From Gammaproteobacteria bacterium (lineage in GTDB: Bacteria; Pseudomonadota; Gammaproteobacteria; Pseudomonadales; PIVM01): a stretch of DNA of 64,000 nt. Both the position numbers and the translations under genes were made by a program. Below, one piece after another: positions 39,101-47,000 of this stretch. Position 1 is the stretch's first letter. Each line of letters starts with the position of its first letter. The stretch is taken from assembly GCA_003353945.1 (NCBI GenBank), contig PIVM01000009.1:17485-81484 (forward strand), written 5' to 3'. The notes under the pieces are model-generated. The model was not told the origin of the DNA. It ran no database searches and saw only the letters and a program-made list of their open reading frames with translations.

Positions 39101-39485
39101 GTAACACCCAGCAACCGGGAGGATGGGCAGACTGGTATGGAAGTTCGCCCTCCTGTGTGAATGTAGTACGCAAAGACTCGTGACGTTGCACAATGGTTTC
39201 TAGCGCCAGCCGCAGAGCTTCAACATCCAATTCTCCCGTCAGTTGGACGGCAGCAGCAATATTGTACGATCCATTCCCCGATTCCAGCTGATCCAAAAAC
39301 CACAGGCGCTGTTGGGCAAAGGATAGAGGGAAGCGATCCTGCTGGTTTCTGTTAAGTGGGGCAATCGATTGCCTGGTTTTGGACCCTTTCCTGGATTTCT
39401 TTTGTTGCTGTAGTTTTTTGCGTAACGCTTCTCGCTGTTCGGGGGACAGGCTAGCGAGGCGTGCTGATAGCTGATTATTGCTCAT
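36126..39485 (-). CDS. NRPS subunit, single module C-A(X)-T, probable first subunit
   Basis: 1119 aa. The N-terminus has a basic LSPEQREALRKKLQQQKK linker and, unlike all other subunits here, no TubC docking domain. Then C (HHIIADG at residues 184-190), A (pocket DLKNLGMDIK, unassigned X), T (DHFFEIGGHSLMATQ) and a tail ending in DFEEGVL. The absence of an N-terminal docking domain together with a leading C domain suggests it starts the assembly line, with the C domain attaching an acyl group to the first amino acid. That is inference, because the C domain does not look clearly like a starter subtype by eye. The stop overlaps the next gene's start by 4 nt. Confidence 0.95.
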   Translation of the reverse strand: MSNNQLSARLASLSPEQREALRKKLQQQKKSRKGSKTRQSIAPLNRNQQDRFPLSFAQQRLWFLDQLESGNGSYNIAAAVQLTGELDVEALRLALETIVQRHESLRTTFTQEGELPYQSAHPPGCWVLPMEDLSTLTDENRERILQQRINAEARTPFNLSTGPLLRTSLLRCTHNQCILIVVMHHIIADGWSTGILIRELSALYAAFKQGKPSPLPDLKAQYIDYSVWQRDFLQGDHLKKQLDYWRQQLDKVAILKLPTDFSRPPVQTYKGSHFTRRIEGQLLERLSRLSQSNGVTMYMAMLAAFQILLSRYTSQTDICVGSPIANRTRSEIEPLIGFFVNSLALRTDLSGDPSFSAVIKQVEQTTLDAYSNQDVPFEQLVDDLVEVRDASHNPLFQVFFSLADGRMERNLTLEGLETALINPNIESAKFDLSLNCTEFTDHLDCEFEYNTDLYELATIKRLSTHFLNLLECIVNNPELPLSQLELMDASERRQILRDWNETSAPITSCCVHDLIEEQARKTPGRIAVSCSDEQLTYAELNQQSNQLARYLIEQGVQIGDRIGICLHPSTDILVAILATLKSGAAYIPMDANYPPDRLLHMVENADIHVLLTQEDLRSRLPEVECQLVTLDTVKAKISHFDSTNPQLDIQPDQLLYVVYTSGSTGKPKGAGVQHRNEINLLDWYNDTYQISENDKVLIISAFGFDLTQKNLFAALTCGGQIVFPNSTHYDQQLNLRLIKEQQISFLNCAPSAFYPLVELNGNGTALNSLRIVLFGGESIRMESMQPWIDHEGFNCDIVNMYGPTECTDIAASHTINNPHDCIGKTIPIGRPNTNVQLYVLDEHNQPVPLGVIGELCIGGEGVGVGYLNNEPLTNERFFNNPFGNGKLYRTGDLVRYRNNGLLDFVSRVDGQVKIRGYRIELGEIEAQLAKHPAVRQAVVTAVTTDTGSTVLAAYCTTEEEQLPLHELRSQLKQTLPYYMVPSAIMAVDRIPLSPNGKVDRRALPNIDLQASSNANYEAPQTEIEKALVHIWEDLLQVDRVGIHDHFFEIGGHSLMATQLISRIRETLQIELPLRTLFEISTIMEIADILTTLQEASEMSFNMADESVLDDNDDFEEGVL

Positions 39486-40377
39486 TCGTCCGATACCTCT
39501 GAACGAAGCGGTGTTTTACCGACACAAGCTGGTTGAAACTGCCTTTCACCCGCATTCGAACCTCGGGTTTTTCAGGAGCGACAACCCTCTGAGCTGCAAT
39601 CTGCAGCGTGCATTAGCTTGAGGGAGGTGAACCGCTAAATCTTATTATTATGCTGCTGTGTGCAAGCAACCTTTTTTAGTTGTTATGGTTAACTCATTAT
39701 CTTCTAAGTGCTTATTAATTTAGCACTCATAAGACTAATGACATTCTTTTGTCGCCACGATAGGTTAATGCGTCTTGCCATATCTTTGATAGCTTACCAC
39801 TGCCGCTCGCGACAACGTCACAAACAATGTTAACAGTATGTAATTGATAGCAGCGAAGGGGCAAGGATCCTCCATTTTTGTTCTTTAGTCAATATGCACA
39901 AGCACTTCTAAGCTGGAAATTCGTCGATTATTCGTATATTGCATCTCAACATGTCGACATATACCCGTAATCTGTAATAGTTGAAGGTATAGAGAGCTAG
40001 TAAAGATTAACTGCACTAATTCGTTTGTGAGCAAGCAGTATTGTTCCTTCAGTAGTCAATGCGCCCTATCATTATCGATATCTGCCAGTTCTGTATCCCG
40101 CACGTACGCAGCTTAGCTCTGCAGGAGTATTTTTTTTGGCAAAGGAGTGAGTAAGTTAAGATGATATTAACAAATAATAGTGTTGTTTTTCTGGAAGTAC
40201 GGCGCTCTTTGACAGTGAGCCGCTCGAGTTTTGGCTTACTGTAAAGTGGGTATTGATGCGCAAGTTACATTGTTTTTATAAAAATAATGCATTAAAGTTT
40301 GGTCAGTTAAGCCGTCTTACATGATAATTACCAAGCGGAAGTATAACGATAATAATCGCTATCGCAATAGGGTTGAA
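39486..40377. other. 892-bp divergent intergenic region between NRPS operon and tolC-like gene
   Basis: No coding region is supported. The region is AT-rich and should hold the promoters of both the minus-strand NRPS operon and the plus-strand TolC-like gene. A perfect TTGACA (40,209-40,214) lacks a convincing -10 at normal spacing. A 6-bp inverted repeat (AGTGCT 39,707-39,712 and AGCACT 39,722-39,727) could be a regulator site. Neither is strong enough to call a promoter. Confidence 0.55.
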
Positions 40378-41826
40378 ATGAAATTCTTTATAAAATTCAA
40401 ATGGATATTGTTTGCATGCATGCTGTCGGGTAGTGTTGGAGAACATGCTCTGGCGGGTGATCTTAAACAATCCTATGAGCGAGCTAAAGAAAATGATCCT
40501 CAATGGGCAGCGGCCCGTTCGGTTTATCTGGCTGACCAGCAAACCGAAAAGCGCGGTCGTGCCGGTATGCTGCCGCGCCTGATGGTATCTGCGCGCAAGG
40601 CAAAAAATACCTATGAATCGGATGCTGAACAGGTTCGATTTGAACAAGGCACGCCAGATGTGGAAGGCTGTCTAACGAATGATTTTGCAAATGCAATTAG
40701 TTGTCTCCTGGAAAGTTCTGTTGGCTTGCAGAAAACCGATAATGTGGATGAAAGCTTTCAATCTACTGAGTATGTGGCCACGCTAAGCCAGTCGGTCCTG
40801 GAAATGGAGAACTACTATGATTGGCAGAGGGCTAAGGCCCTGACGACTAAAAGTGAAGTCGAATATACACTGGCGGCACAGGATTTGATTATTCGTGTGG
40901 CCAGCGCCTATTTTGATGTGTTGCGCAGTGCTGATGATTTGCGATTTGCTGAGCAGGAGGAAGCGGCAATTCGCAAACAACTGCGGCTTGTCAAGCGGCG
41001 GTATGAACAGGGCTTAGATCGAGAAAAGGGTCTTTATGATGCAAAAGCCGCATCGGATAATCAGAGGGCGCATCTGGCTGTTGCTTCCAGCGCCCTGCAA
41101 ATAAAGTATCGGTCGCTGGCCGCAATTACCGGTGTCTATGATACTGATATTATTCCCCTGTCTGAAGATATCCCTATTGAACTGCCAATGCCGGCCACGG
41201 GCGCGGAATGGGTGCAGCAGGCTTTGGCGCATAATGCTAATCTGGTGTCAGCGCGTTTCAGTGTTGATGCTGCTGAGAATGACTATAAGGCCAAACGTTC
41301 TGCCCATTTGCCAACAATTACTTTATATGCCAATTATAACGAGAGAGATTTTGTTGGTGGTCAGGGTGATTTTCCAGCGTCTAAAACTACCTCAATCGGT
41401 TTAGAGTTGCAGATACCGATTTATCAGGGGGGCTATGTCAGTGCTTCGCGTAAATATGCGCTGTTTCGACATCAGGAGGCAAAAGATCGCTTAACCCAAC
41501 AACGGTGGAATGTGGAGTCGGGTACTTTAAATATGCACTTAACCGTAACGGCGGATGTGCAGCGTCATAATGCCTTTCAGCGCTCAATTGAATCATCTAC
41601 CAATGCCTATCGATCAACCAAGAAAAGTTATCAGGATGGTGCTAGCCAAATTAACGATTTGTTGCGAGCGCAACAGGATATGTACCGGTCACAGAGAGAG
41701 TTGGTTCATGCCCGTTACGATTACATTGTTGACAGCCTGAAGCTTAAGCAGGCAGCCGGTATCTTGCGTGAGAATGACCTGATTTCGCTCAATAAGTGGA
41801 TGGAATATACAGGGGCAATTGAGTAA
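40378..41826 (+). CDS. TolC-family outer-membrane efflux channel
   Basis: 482 aa from the ATG at 40,378. That start begins a signal peptide (MKFFIKFKWILFA..., cleavage after GEHALA), so I prefer it to the upstream ATG at 40,321, which has no ribosome-binding site. The mature part begins DLKQSYERAKENDPQW, the usual TolC opening, and shows the two repeated helical halves (ending ...LNKWM) and the YQGGYVS strand motif. An insert near residues 90-130 contains two cysteines. TolC proteins form the outer-membrane exit of tripartite efflux pumps or type I secretion. Its position beside the NRPS operon suggests export of the peptide, but no inner-membrane pump or adaptor is in the window. Confidence 0.93.
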   Translation: MKFFIKFKWILFACMLSGSVGEHALAGDLKQSYERAKENDPQWAAARSVYLADQQTEKRGRAGMLPRLMVSARKAKNTYESDAEQVRFEQGTPDVEGCLTNDFANAISCLLESSVGLQKTDNVDESFQSTEYVATLSQSVLEMENYYDWQRAKALTTKSEVEYTLAAQDLIIRVASAYFDVLRSADDLRFAEQEEAAIRKQLRLVKRRYEQGLDREKGLYDAKAASDNQRAHLAVASSALQIKYRSLAAITGVYDTDIIPLSEDIPIELPMPATGAEWVQQALAHNANLVSARFSVDAAENDYKAKRSAHLPTITLYANYNERDFVGGQGDFPASKTTSIGLELQIPIYQGGYVSASRKYALFRHQEAKDRLTQQRWNVESGTLNMHLTVTADVQRHNAFQRSIESSTNAYRSTKKSYQDGASQINDLLRAQQDMYRSQRELVHARYDYIVDSLKLKQAAGILRENDLISLNKWMEYTGAIE

Positions 41827-41836
41827 TCCGGGCTAG

Positions 41837-41850
41837 GTATTTACAAATAC
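41837..41850. terminator. Weak hairpin between convergent tolC-like and AraC-type genes
   Basis: GTATTT and AAATAC face each other over two bases in the 53-bp gap between the two convergent genes, followed by gagtttt on the plus strand. The stem is short and AT-rich, so a terminator call is weak. Confidence 0.25.
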
Positions 41851-41879
41851 GAGTTTTACAAATTAGTCGCTGAATCGCA

Positions 41880-42929
41880 CTATGTTTTGGTCGATTGTAT
41901 GGTTTGTTTCTTCTTGCGGTATTCTACTGGTGTCATGTCTTCCCATCGTTTGAAGGCACGATAAAAGGTGCTGGGTTCGGAGAACCCAGTTAGATAGACT
42001 ATTTCAGCGATGCTCTCACTTGTTTTTGCCAGTAGACGTTTTGCCAGATGATGACGGTAGTCATTCAATACCTGGCTGAAGCTGGTACCTGCATCAGTGA
42101 GTTGGCTGCGTAGTGTGCGAGGATTCATTGCTAACTGTTTTGCGACGGTTTCGACATTGATATCGCCGATTTCCAGTAACGCCGCAATAACCTGTTGTAC
42201 TTCCCCAATCAAATCCTGTAATTCCAGATTGGCCATTTGTTGATTGGCGATTTGTTCATGAAGACTGAGCAGCTCCGGTTGAGTATGCAAGGAACGGTAA
42301 GCCAGCACCTCTCGGTCAAAATAGATGCGGTTTTCATCGCAATCAAAATGCACTGGGCAGTCAGTAATGCGTTGGTAGTCTCCATTATGAGCGCAGGCAC
42401 TATGGCGGAAGTCCACGCTGATAGTTTTAAAGGTACCTTCGCTGACAGATTTAAGAAAATTAATAATGACGACACAAGTACATTCAATCAAATGTCGAAT
42501 AGGTGTCTGAGGAAAGTCAAAGCTCATATAGCTGTGATCATTTGTGGTCACCAGGCATGCCTGCACCGCATCACTCAGTAATCGTTGATAGTTCAGCATA
42601 CGTTGCAGGCCATCGCCGAAACTTGGGCTGCTAAAGAAAAGGTATTCGAGAATCTGCCCCTTAAACAAAGGCATATGCTCACCCAAATGCAGTCCGATAT
42701 CGGTATCGCCGGACACTTCCTGGGCGGCTTCCCAGAACAGTTTTTGTGCAGCATGCGAAGTGCGCAACTGACTGTTGTACAGCTGGTCCTTGCTGACGCC
42801 GGCCCTTTCTATGACTAAATCGGCATCAATGCCAATGTTGCACATGCCCTGATACGCCAGGCGAACCAATACGCCAGCGTCTTTTTTGTCAGATAAAATA
42901 GAGTTGTTTGCCTTGTTTGTACCTGTCAC
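41880..42929 (-). CDS. AraC-family transcriptional regulator with an Arabinose_bd-type N-terminal domain
   Basis: 349 aa with a GTG start at 42,929. The C-terminal 100 residues form the double helix-turn-helix of AraC regulators (QLAMNPRTLRSQL as first recognition region; IAEIVYLTGFSEPSTFYRAF as the conserved second HTH). The N-terminal half, with HMPLFKGQILEYLFFSS, resembles the ligand-sensing half of OruR/ArgR-type AraC proteins (PF12625-like). It points away from the acyl-CoA dehydrogenase remnant and converges on the TolC-like gene. It could control the NRPS locus, or it may be left over from regulation of the decayed dehydrogenase gene. Confidence 0.9.
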   Translation of the reverse strand: MTGTNKANNSILSDKKDAGVLVRLAYQGMCNIGIDADLVIERAGVSKDQLYNSQLRTSHAAQKLFWEAAQEVSGDTDIGLHLGEHMPLFKGQILEYLFFSSPSFGDGLQRMLNYQRLLSDAVQACLVTTNDHSYMSFDFPQTPIRHLIECTCVVIINFLKSVSEGTFKTISVDFRHSACAHNGDYQRITDCPVHFDCDENRIYFDREVLAYRSLHTQPELLSLHEQIANQQMANLELQDLIGEVQQVIAALLEIGDINVETVAKQLAMNPRTLRSQLTDAGTSFSQVLNDYRHHLAKRLLAKTSESIAEIVYLTGFSEPSTFYRAFKRWEDMTPVEYRKKKQTIQSTKT

Positions 42930-43129
42930 TTTTCGAGTCTAAGCCCCTGACAATACATGAGATTTTTAGTGTTTAATTAGAGACCATAATAGTGCGCTAG
43001 ACACGATAAAACAATGTGTTGATTGACCGCATATTGTGATAGAGCTGCTCTGGAATCAATTTATCCACATTTGTCGCCCGATACAATGTGTATCGCTTGA
43101 GTGATTGATTATCGTTGGAGAATGCAAAT

Positions 43130-43613
43130 ATGCCTGCATATAAAGCGCCGTTGAAGGATATTAATTTTGTATTGAATGAGGTGCTCGAGTTGCAAGCTCA
43201 CTATGAGCAAATGGGATGTGCGCAAGAGGCTTCTCCCGATATGGTTGATGCAATAATAAAGGAAAGCGCTAAATTTGCTGAAAATGTATTAGCTCCCCTT
43301 AATCAATCTGCAGATTTACAAGGTTGCGTTTTGAAAGACGGCAAGGTGATCACGCCGAATGGTTTCAAAGAAGCTTATCAGCAATATATTGAGGGCGGAT
43401 GGCAGGGATTGTCACATCCGGTTGAATACGGTGGGCAGGGACTTGGGGCAGGTTAGGGCGAAAGCCGTTGTCAATGAAGACGGTAGTTATGCCGTGAGCG
43501 GTTCCAAAATATTTATCTCCTCCGGTGACCATGATCTGACCGAGAATATTGTACATATCGTACTGGCGCGTTTGCCAGGTGCACCAGAAGGTACCAACAA
43601 CAAGCGTAATTGA
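43130..43613 (+). pseudogene. Remnant of an acyl-CoA dehydrogenase gene (DmdC-like family)
   Basis: The first 100 or so residues, from the ATG at 43,130 (MPAYKAPLKDINFVLNEV... to EYGGQGLG), match the N-terminus of the roughly 590-aa acyl-CoA dehydrogenase family that includes 3-methylmercaptopropionyl-CoA dehydrogenase. The frame then stops at 43,456. A second segment in another frame ([19 protein letters not shown] ... LPGAPEGT) is a family block that normally lies about 100 residues further on. After APEGT the similarity ends. So there is an internal deletion with frame change and loss of the last 55% of the gene. A GGAG ribosome-binding site still precedes the start. A functional product is very unlikely. 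Confidence 0.85.
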
Positions 43614-44019
43614 GATTTCTTGGGGATTTCCAATTGCCCTGGATTGATCTCTAGGAGTGGTTGCGAGTTGTTTGCCATTGAATTTAAATTCAATAAATGC
43701 AAATTACTGTATAATAATCATATAGATATCTCCTTATCTGCCTTTTTAAGCCAGCTATAAATAGACTGTTTTGTCTCTCTTTGGGTACTGAGTTTATACA
43801 GTGGACTAGAGAAGACATTGAGACGGCTATAGGTTAAAATTAGTCACCTTGAAGTATCGGGTTGTTTACCTGTCAATGTAGAGACCATTAGCGTGATTGC
43901 CCAAGGAGTGGAGGGGACGTAATACTGCCAAATATCAGGCCGGGTATTTGCAGCAGAGCCTACTCACCAACAGCCCTGCCTTAGAATTTATAATAAAAGC
44001 AGAACAAATCAGACAACAA
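43614..44019. other. 406-bp leader region upstream of the plus-strand NRPS gene
   Basis: It lies between the dehydrogenase remnant and the preferred start of the NRPS gene. It contains a perfect palindrome and a TATAAT element (listed separately). An open frame with a TTG codon at 43,897 runs into the NRPS frame, but the docking-domain similarity begins only at the ATGs at 44,020/44,023. Confidence 0.5.
43678..43715 (+). promoter_or_regulatory. Possible promoter/operator: 16-bp palindrome plus TATAAT
   Basis: TTGAATTTAAATTCAA at 43,678-43,693 is a perfect palindrome. A consensus TATAAT at 43,710-43,715 is preceded directly by TG. ATTCAA at 43,688-43,693 would be a poor -35 at 16 bp. This is the best promoter-like sequence upstream of the plus-strand NRPS gene, and the palindrome would overlap the -35 region, as an operator might. 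Confidence 0.4.
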
Positions 44020-47000
44020 ATGATGAATCTTAAAGAAACGCTTCGAAAACTGTGGAAACAGGGTGTTGAAATTTACTTAAAGGATGGAGAACTGCGTTAC
44101 AACGCCACACCACTGACAGAACCACAGTCAATTGTTGATGTGCTTGAAGAGCACCATCAAGACATTGTGGAGATACTGCAAAAAGAGCCGGATCTATATA
44201 CCGGCTTTCCTTTGAGTTATGGTCAACATGCCATGGTGCTGATGCAGGAGATTGCACCCAACAGTACGGCCTACAATGCTACAGCAGCATTACAGCTCAA
44301 AGCAGATCTTGATATCGATACCTTGCAGCGTAGCCTGGACTTTCAGGTACAGCGTCATGAGGCATTGCGCACTGAATTTTGCAGGGTCGATGGCGAATTA
44401 GCTCAACGGGTGCTGTCTCTTCAATCGATTCCCATTCAAATGTTTGATGTGCAAGCCTACGATGATGAGGCCATAGAGAAGTGGATTGATGAGCTTGCCG
44501 ATATTCCTTTTGATATCAGTAGAGGCGTAAACTTTAATGTTTACCTGCTGGATAATAAAAACCCGCAAAATGCCCATAACCGCTTTATTTTGCTTATCCT
44601 GGGGCATCATGCCACCATTGATTTTATCGCGGTGGAAATTCTCCTCAGTGAACTTGTCACCATCTATTACGCATTGGTTGAAGGCGAAGAACCAAAACTG
44701 CTGCCCACTCTTATCAGCTACAAAGAATATGTTATTGCCGAAATGCAATCCCTTGAGGGAGAGCGGGGCGAAACCTTGTGGAACTACTGGCAGCCACAGC
44801 TTTCAACAATAAACTCTGTTTTGGAGCTGCCAACGGATTATCCCCGTCCCCCTATGCAATCTTTCAGGGGGGCTCAGCATGAATTTGCTATCGATGCATT
44901 GCTTTATGCCGCTATCAAAAAGCTGGCGATGCAATTGCGGGCGACGCCTTTTGTTGTTGTGATGGCGGCCTATCAAATATTGGTGCAACGTTATAGTAAA
45001 GAAAACTCAATCGCACTCGGCATACCGATGGGTAACCGAGCGCAGCACCGTTGCCATAAGGTGGTCGGTCATTTTACCAATCCCATTCCACTGATTGCCG
45101 ATATGTCAAAAAATCCAACTTTTGCCGAGTTGGTTGCTGATAATTTGGAACACCTAAAGGGAGCAATGGCTCATCAGGATTTACCGCTCCCTTACATGGT
45201 AAACCGCCTACAGCTTGAGCGTGACCTTAGCCGCCCCCCTCTTATACAAACCGGTTTCTCCTGGAATCAAACCAATAGCAAGCGGCACAATATTGGCACC
45301 GGTTCGCTTATTGAGGAGATCCGTCGAAGTGAGCAACGCGGCGCGATCTATGATCTGGTCATGAGTGGCTACGATACGAGTGAAAAAGTGGTGTGTACGC
45401 TGCGTTATAACAGTGATCTTTTTAATTTGGATACTGTTGAACAAATAGCGAAACATTTTCTCCAGCTTTTAAGAAGTATCATAGCAGCACCAGAGGAGCC
45501 CATCAGTAAACTCGTAATGTTGCCCAATAGGGAATTGGGTGAGTTACTGAATGTCGACTTCTCTCAGTTAGCTGCCGTAGCGCCATTAACGGCAACACAG
45601 CAAGATCTTTATCTTGCTCACATGCTTGATCCTGATACTGAAACCAATAGCCTGGGTATTACGGCTGAACTGAAAACAGAGATTGATGCAAATATTTTAA
45701 AGGAAGAGTTGCAGCACCTCGTTGACGGCAACAACCTGCTGCGTGCTCATATCGTGCCCTGTGATAAACGCTATTGTGATATTGCCTATTGGGTGGTTCA
45801 TAAAGAAAAGCCAGTCAATTTCATCGAAACTGATCTCAGCGAACAACAGCTAAGTGATGAGGCGATGCTCGATTATGTCAACAAGCGAGTTTATCGGCCT
45901 TATGATATTTACGGTGAGCTTTATCATTTTGAATTAATCAAGCGGGGTGCGGCAGATTATGTATTGCTTACTGTCGCCAATCATATCGTTTTTGACGGGG
46001 TTGCGCTGAACTCTGGCATACAACAATGCCTGAGTAATTACGAGCTGCGTCTCAAGGGAGAGCCGGTTAACGATACAGAGGATAACTTTTCGGCCTATAT
46101 CAGCAAGGCGAATGAACAGTTTGATAGTTACGATAATCGTCATTATTGGAAGCGAAAATTTGCCAACGTTGAACCACTGGATATTCCGGTGCCGGTGGCC
46201 AAGACTGGCAAGCAAGTGTTCAGACACGTCGTGCTGGATTCGCAGCATTTACAGTTGATTAAAAACTATAGCGGCGAGCATGGGCAGTTTGGCGCTTCAA
46301 CAAGCACTGGCGGTGTTGCCCGCTATTTTAAAACACTGTACTGCTTGCTTATTAACGCCTATACACGACCGAGCGCAGATTTCCAAATCCGGGACACGTG
46401 GAGTGCTCGCACCAGAGGCGATCGTCTGACCATTGGCTGTTATCACCAAATGGTGCCCTTTGTTGTCCCACAAGAGTTGATGAGTGGCGGTACGCGTATC
46501 GACTCATTGTTTGAATACGCTCGCGAGCACACGCAGGAAGTCACGGATCACTCCCAGATTTCTCTGTTGCTGCAAAATCAGTTGGCTCCGTCTGGGCAAA
46601 TAGGGTTCATGTATAACTTTTATATCACGGCAGGTGATATGCCCTTTGCCGATGGTAATGCCAAATTGCACATTCTGGCGCCTTTGGATGTGCAAGGGCA
46701 GGTGCAACTGATCATCAAACAGGAAAACGAACAGCTGGTCATGGGGCTGCTTTACGATGACGACCTTTTTCCCGATCTGCAATTTCTGGAACGTCTGATA
46801 GCGCTGAGCGAGCAAGTGCTGGCGGGCGCCAGACAGCTCAGCGATCTAAACGCACTGTTTGCAGATGAGCGTGAACAATTGCTCAGTACCAGCGGTAATG
46901 CCTGGAATGCAACAGAACTCAAACGCGAACCCGTTGGAGCTCTGCACCAACTGATTGAACAGCAGGTTGAACGCACACCCGATGCAGTGGCCGTATCTTT

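Noticed and set aside
39540-39580. tRNA-like T-arm on the minus strand (GAGGTTCGAATGC)
   Set aside because: The flanking stem does not pair well and no acceptor, D-arm or anticodon arm can be drawn around it.
40065-40085. Fur-box-like half site (TATCATTATCGATATC) between the NRPS operon and tolC-like gene
   Set aside because: Only one half matches the Fur pattern; by eye too weak to support iron control of the NRPS locus.
40209-40243. Consensus TTGACA as promoter for the tolC-like gene
   Set aside because: No acceptable -10 hexamer at 16-18 bp; the nearest candidate would need a 22-bp spacer.
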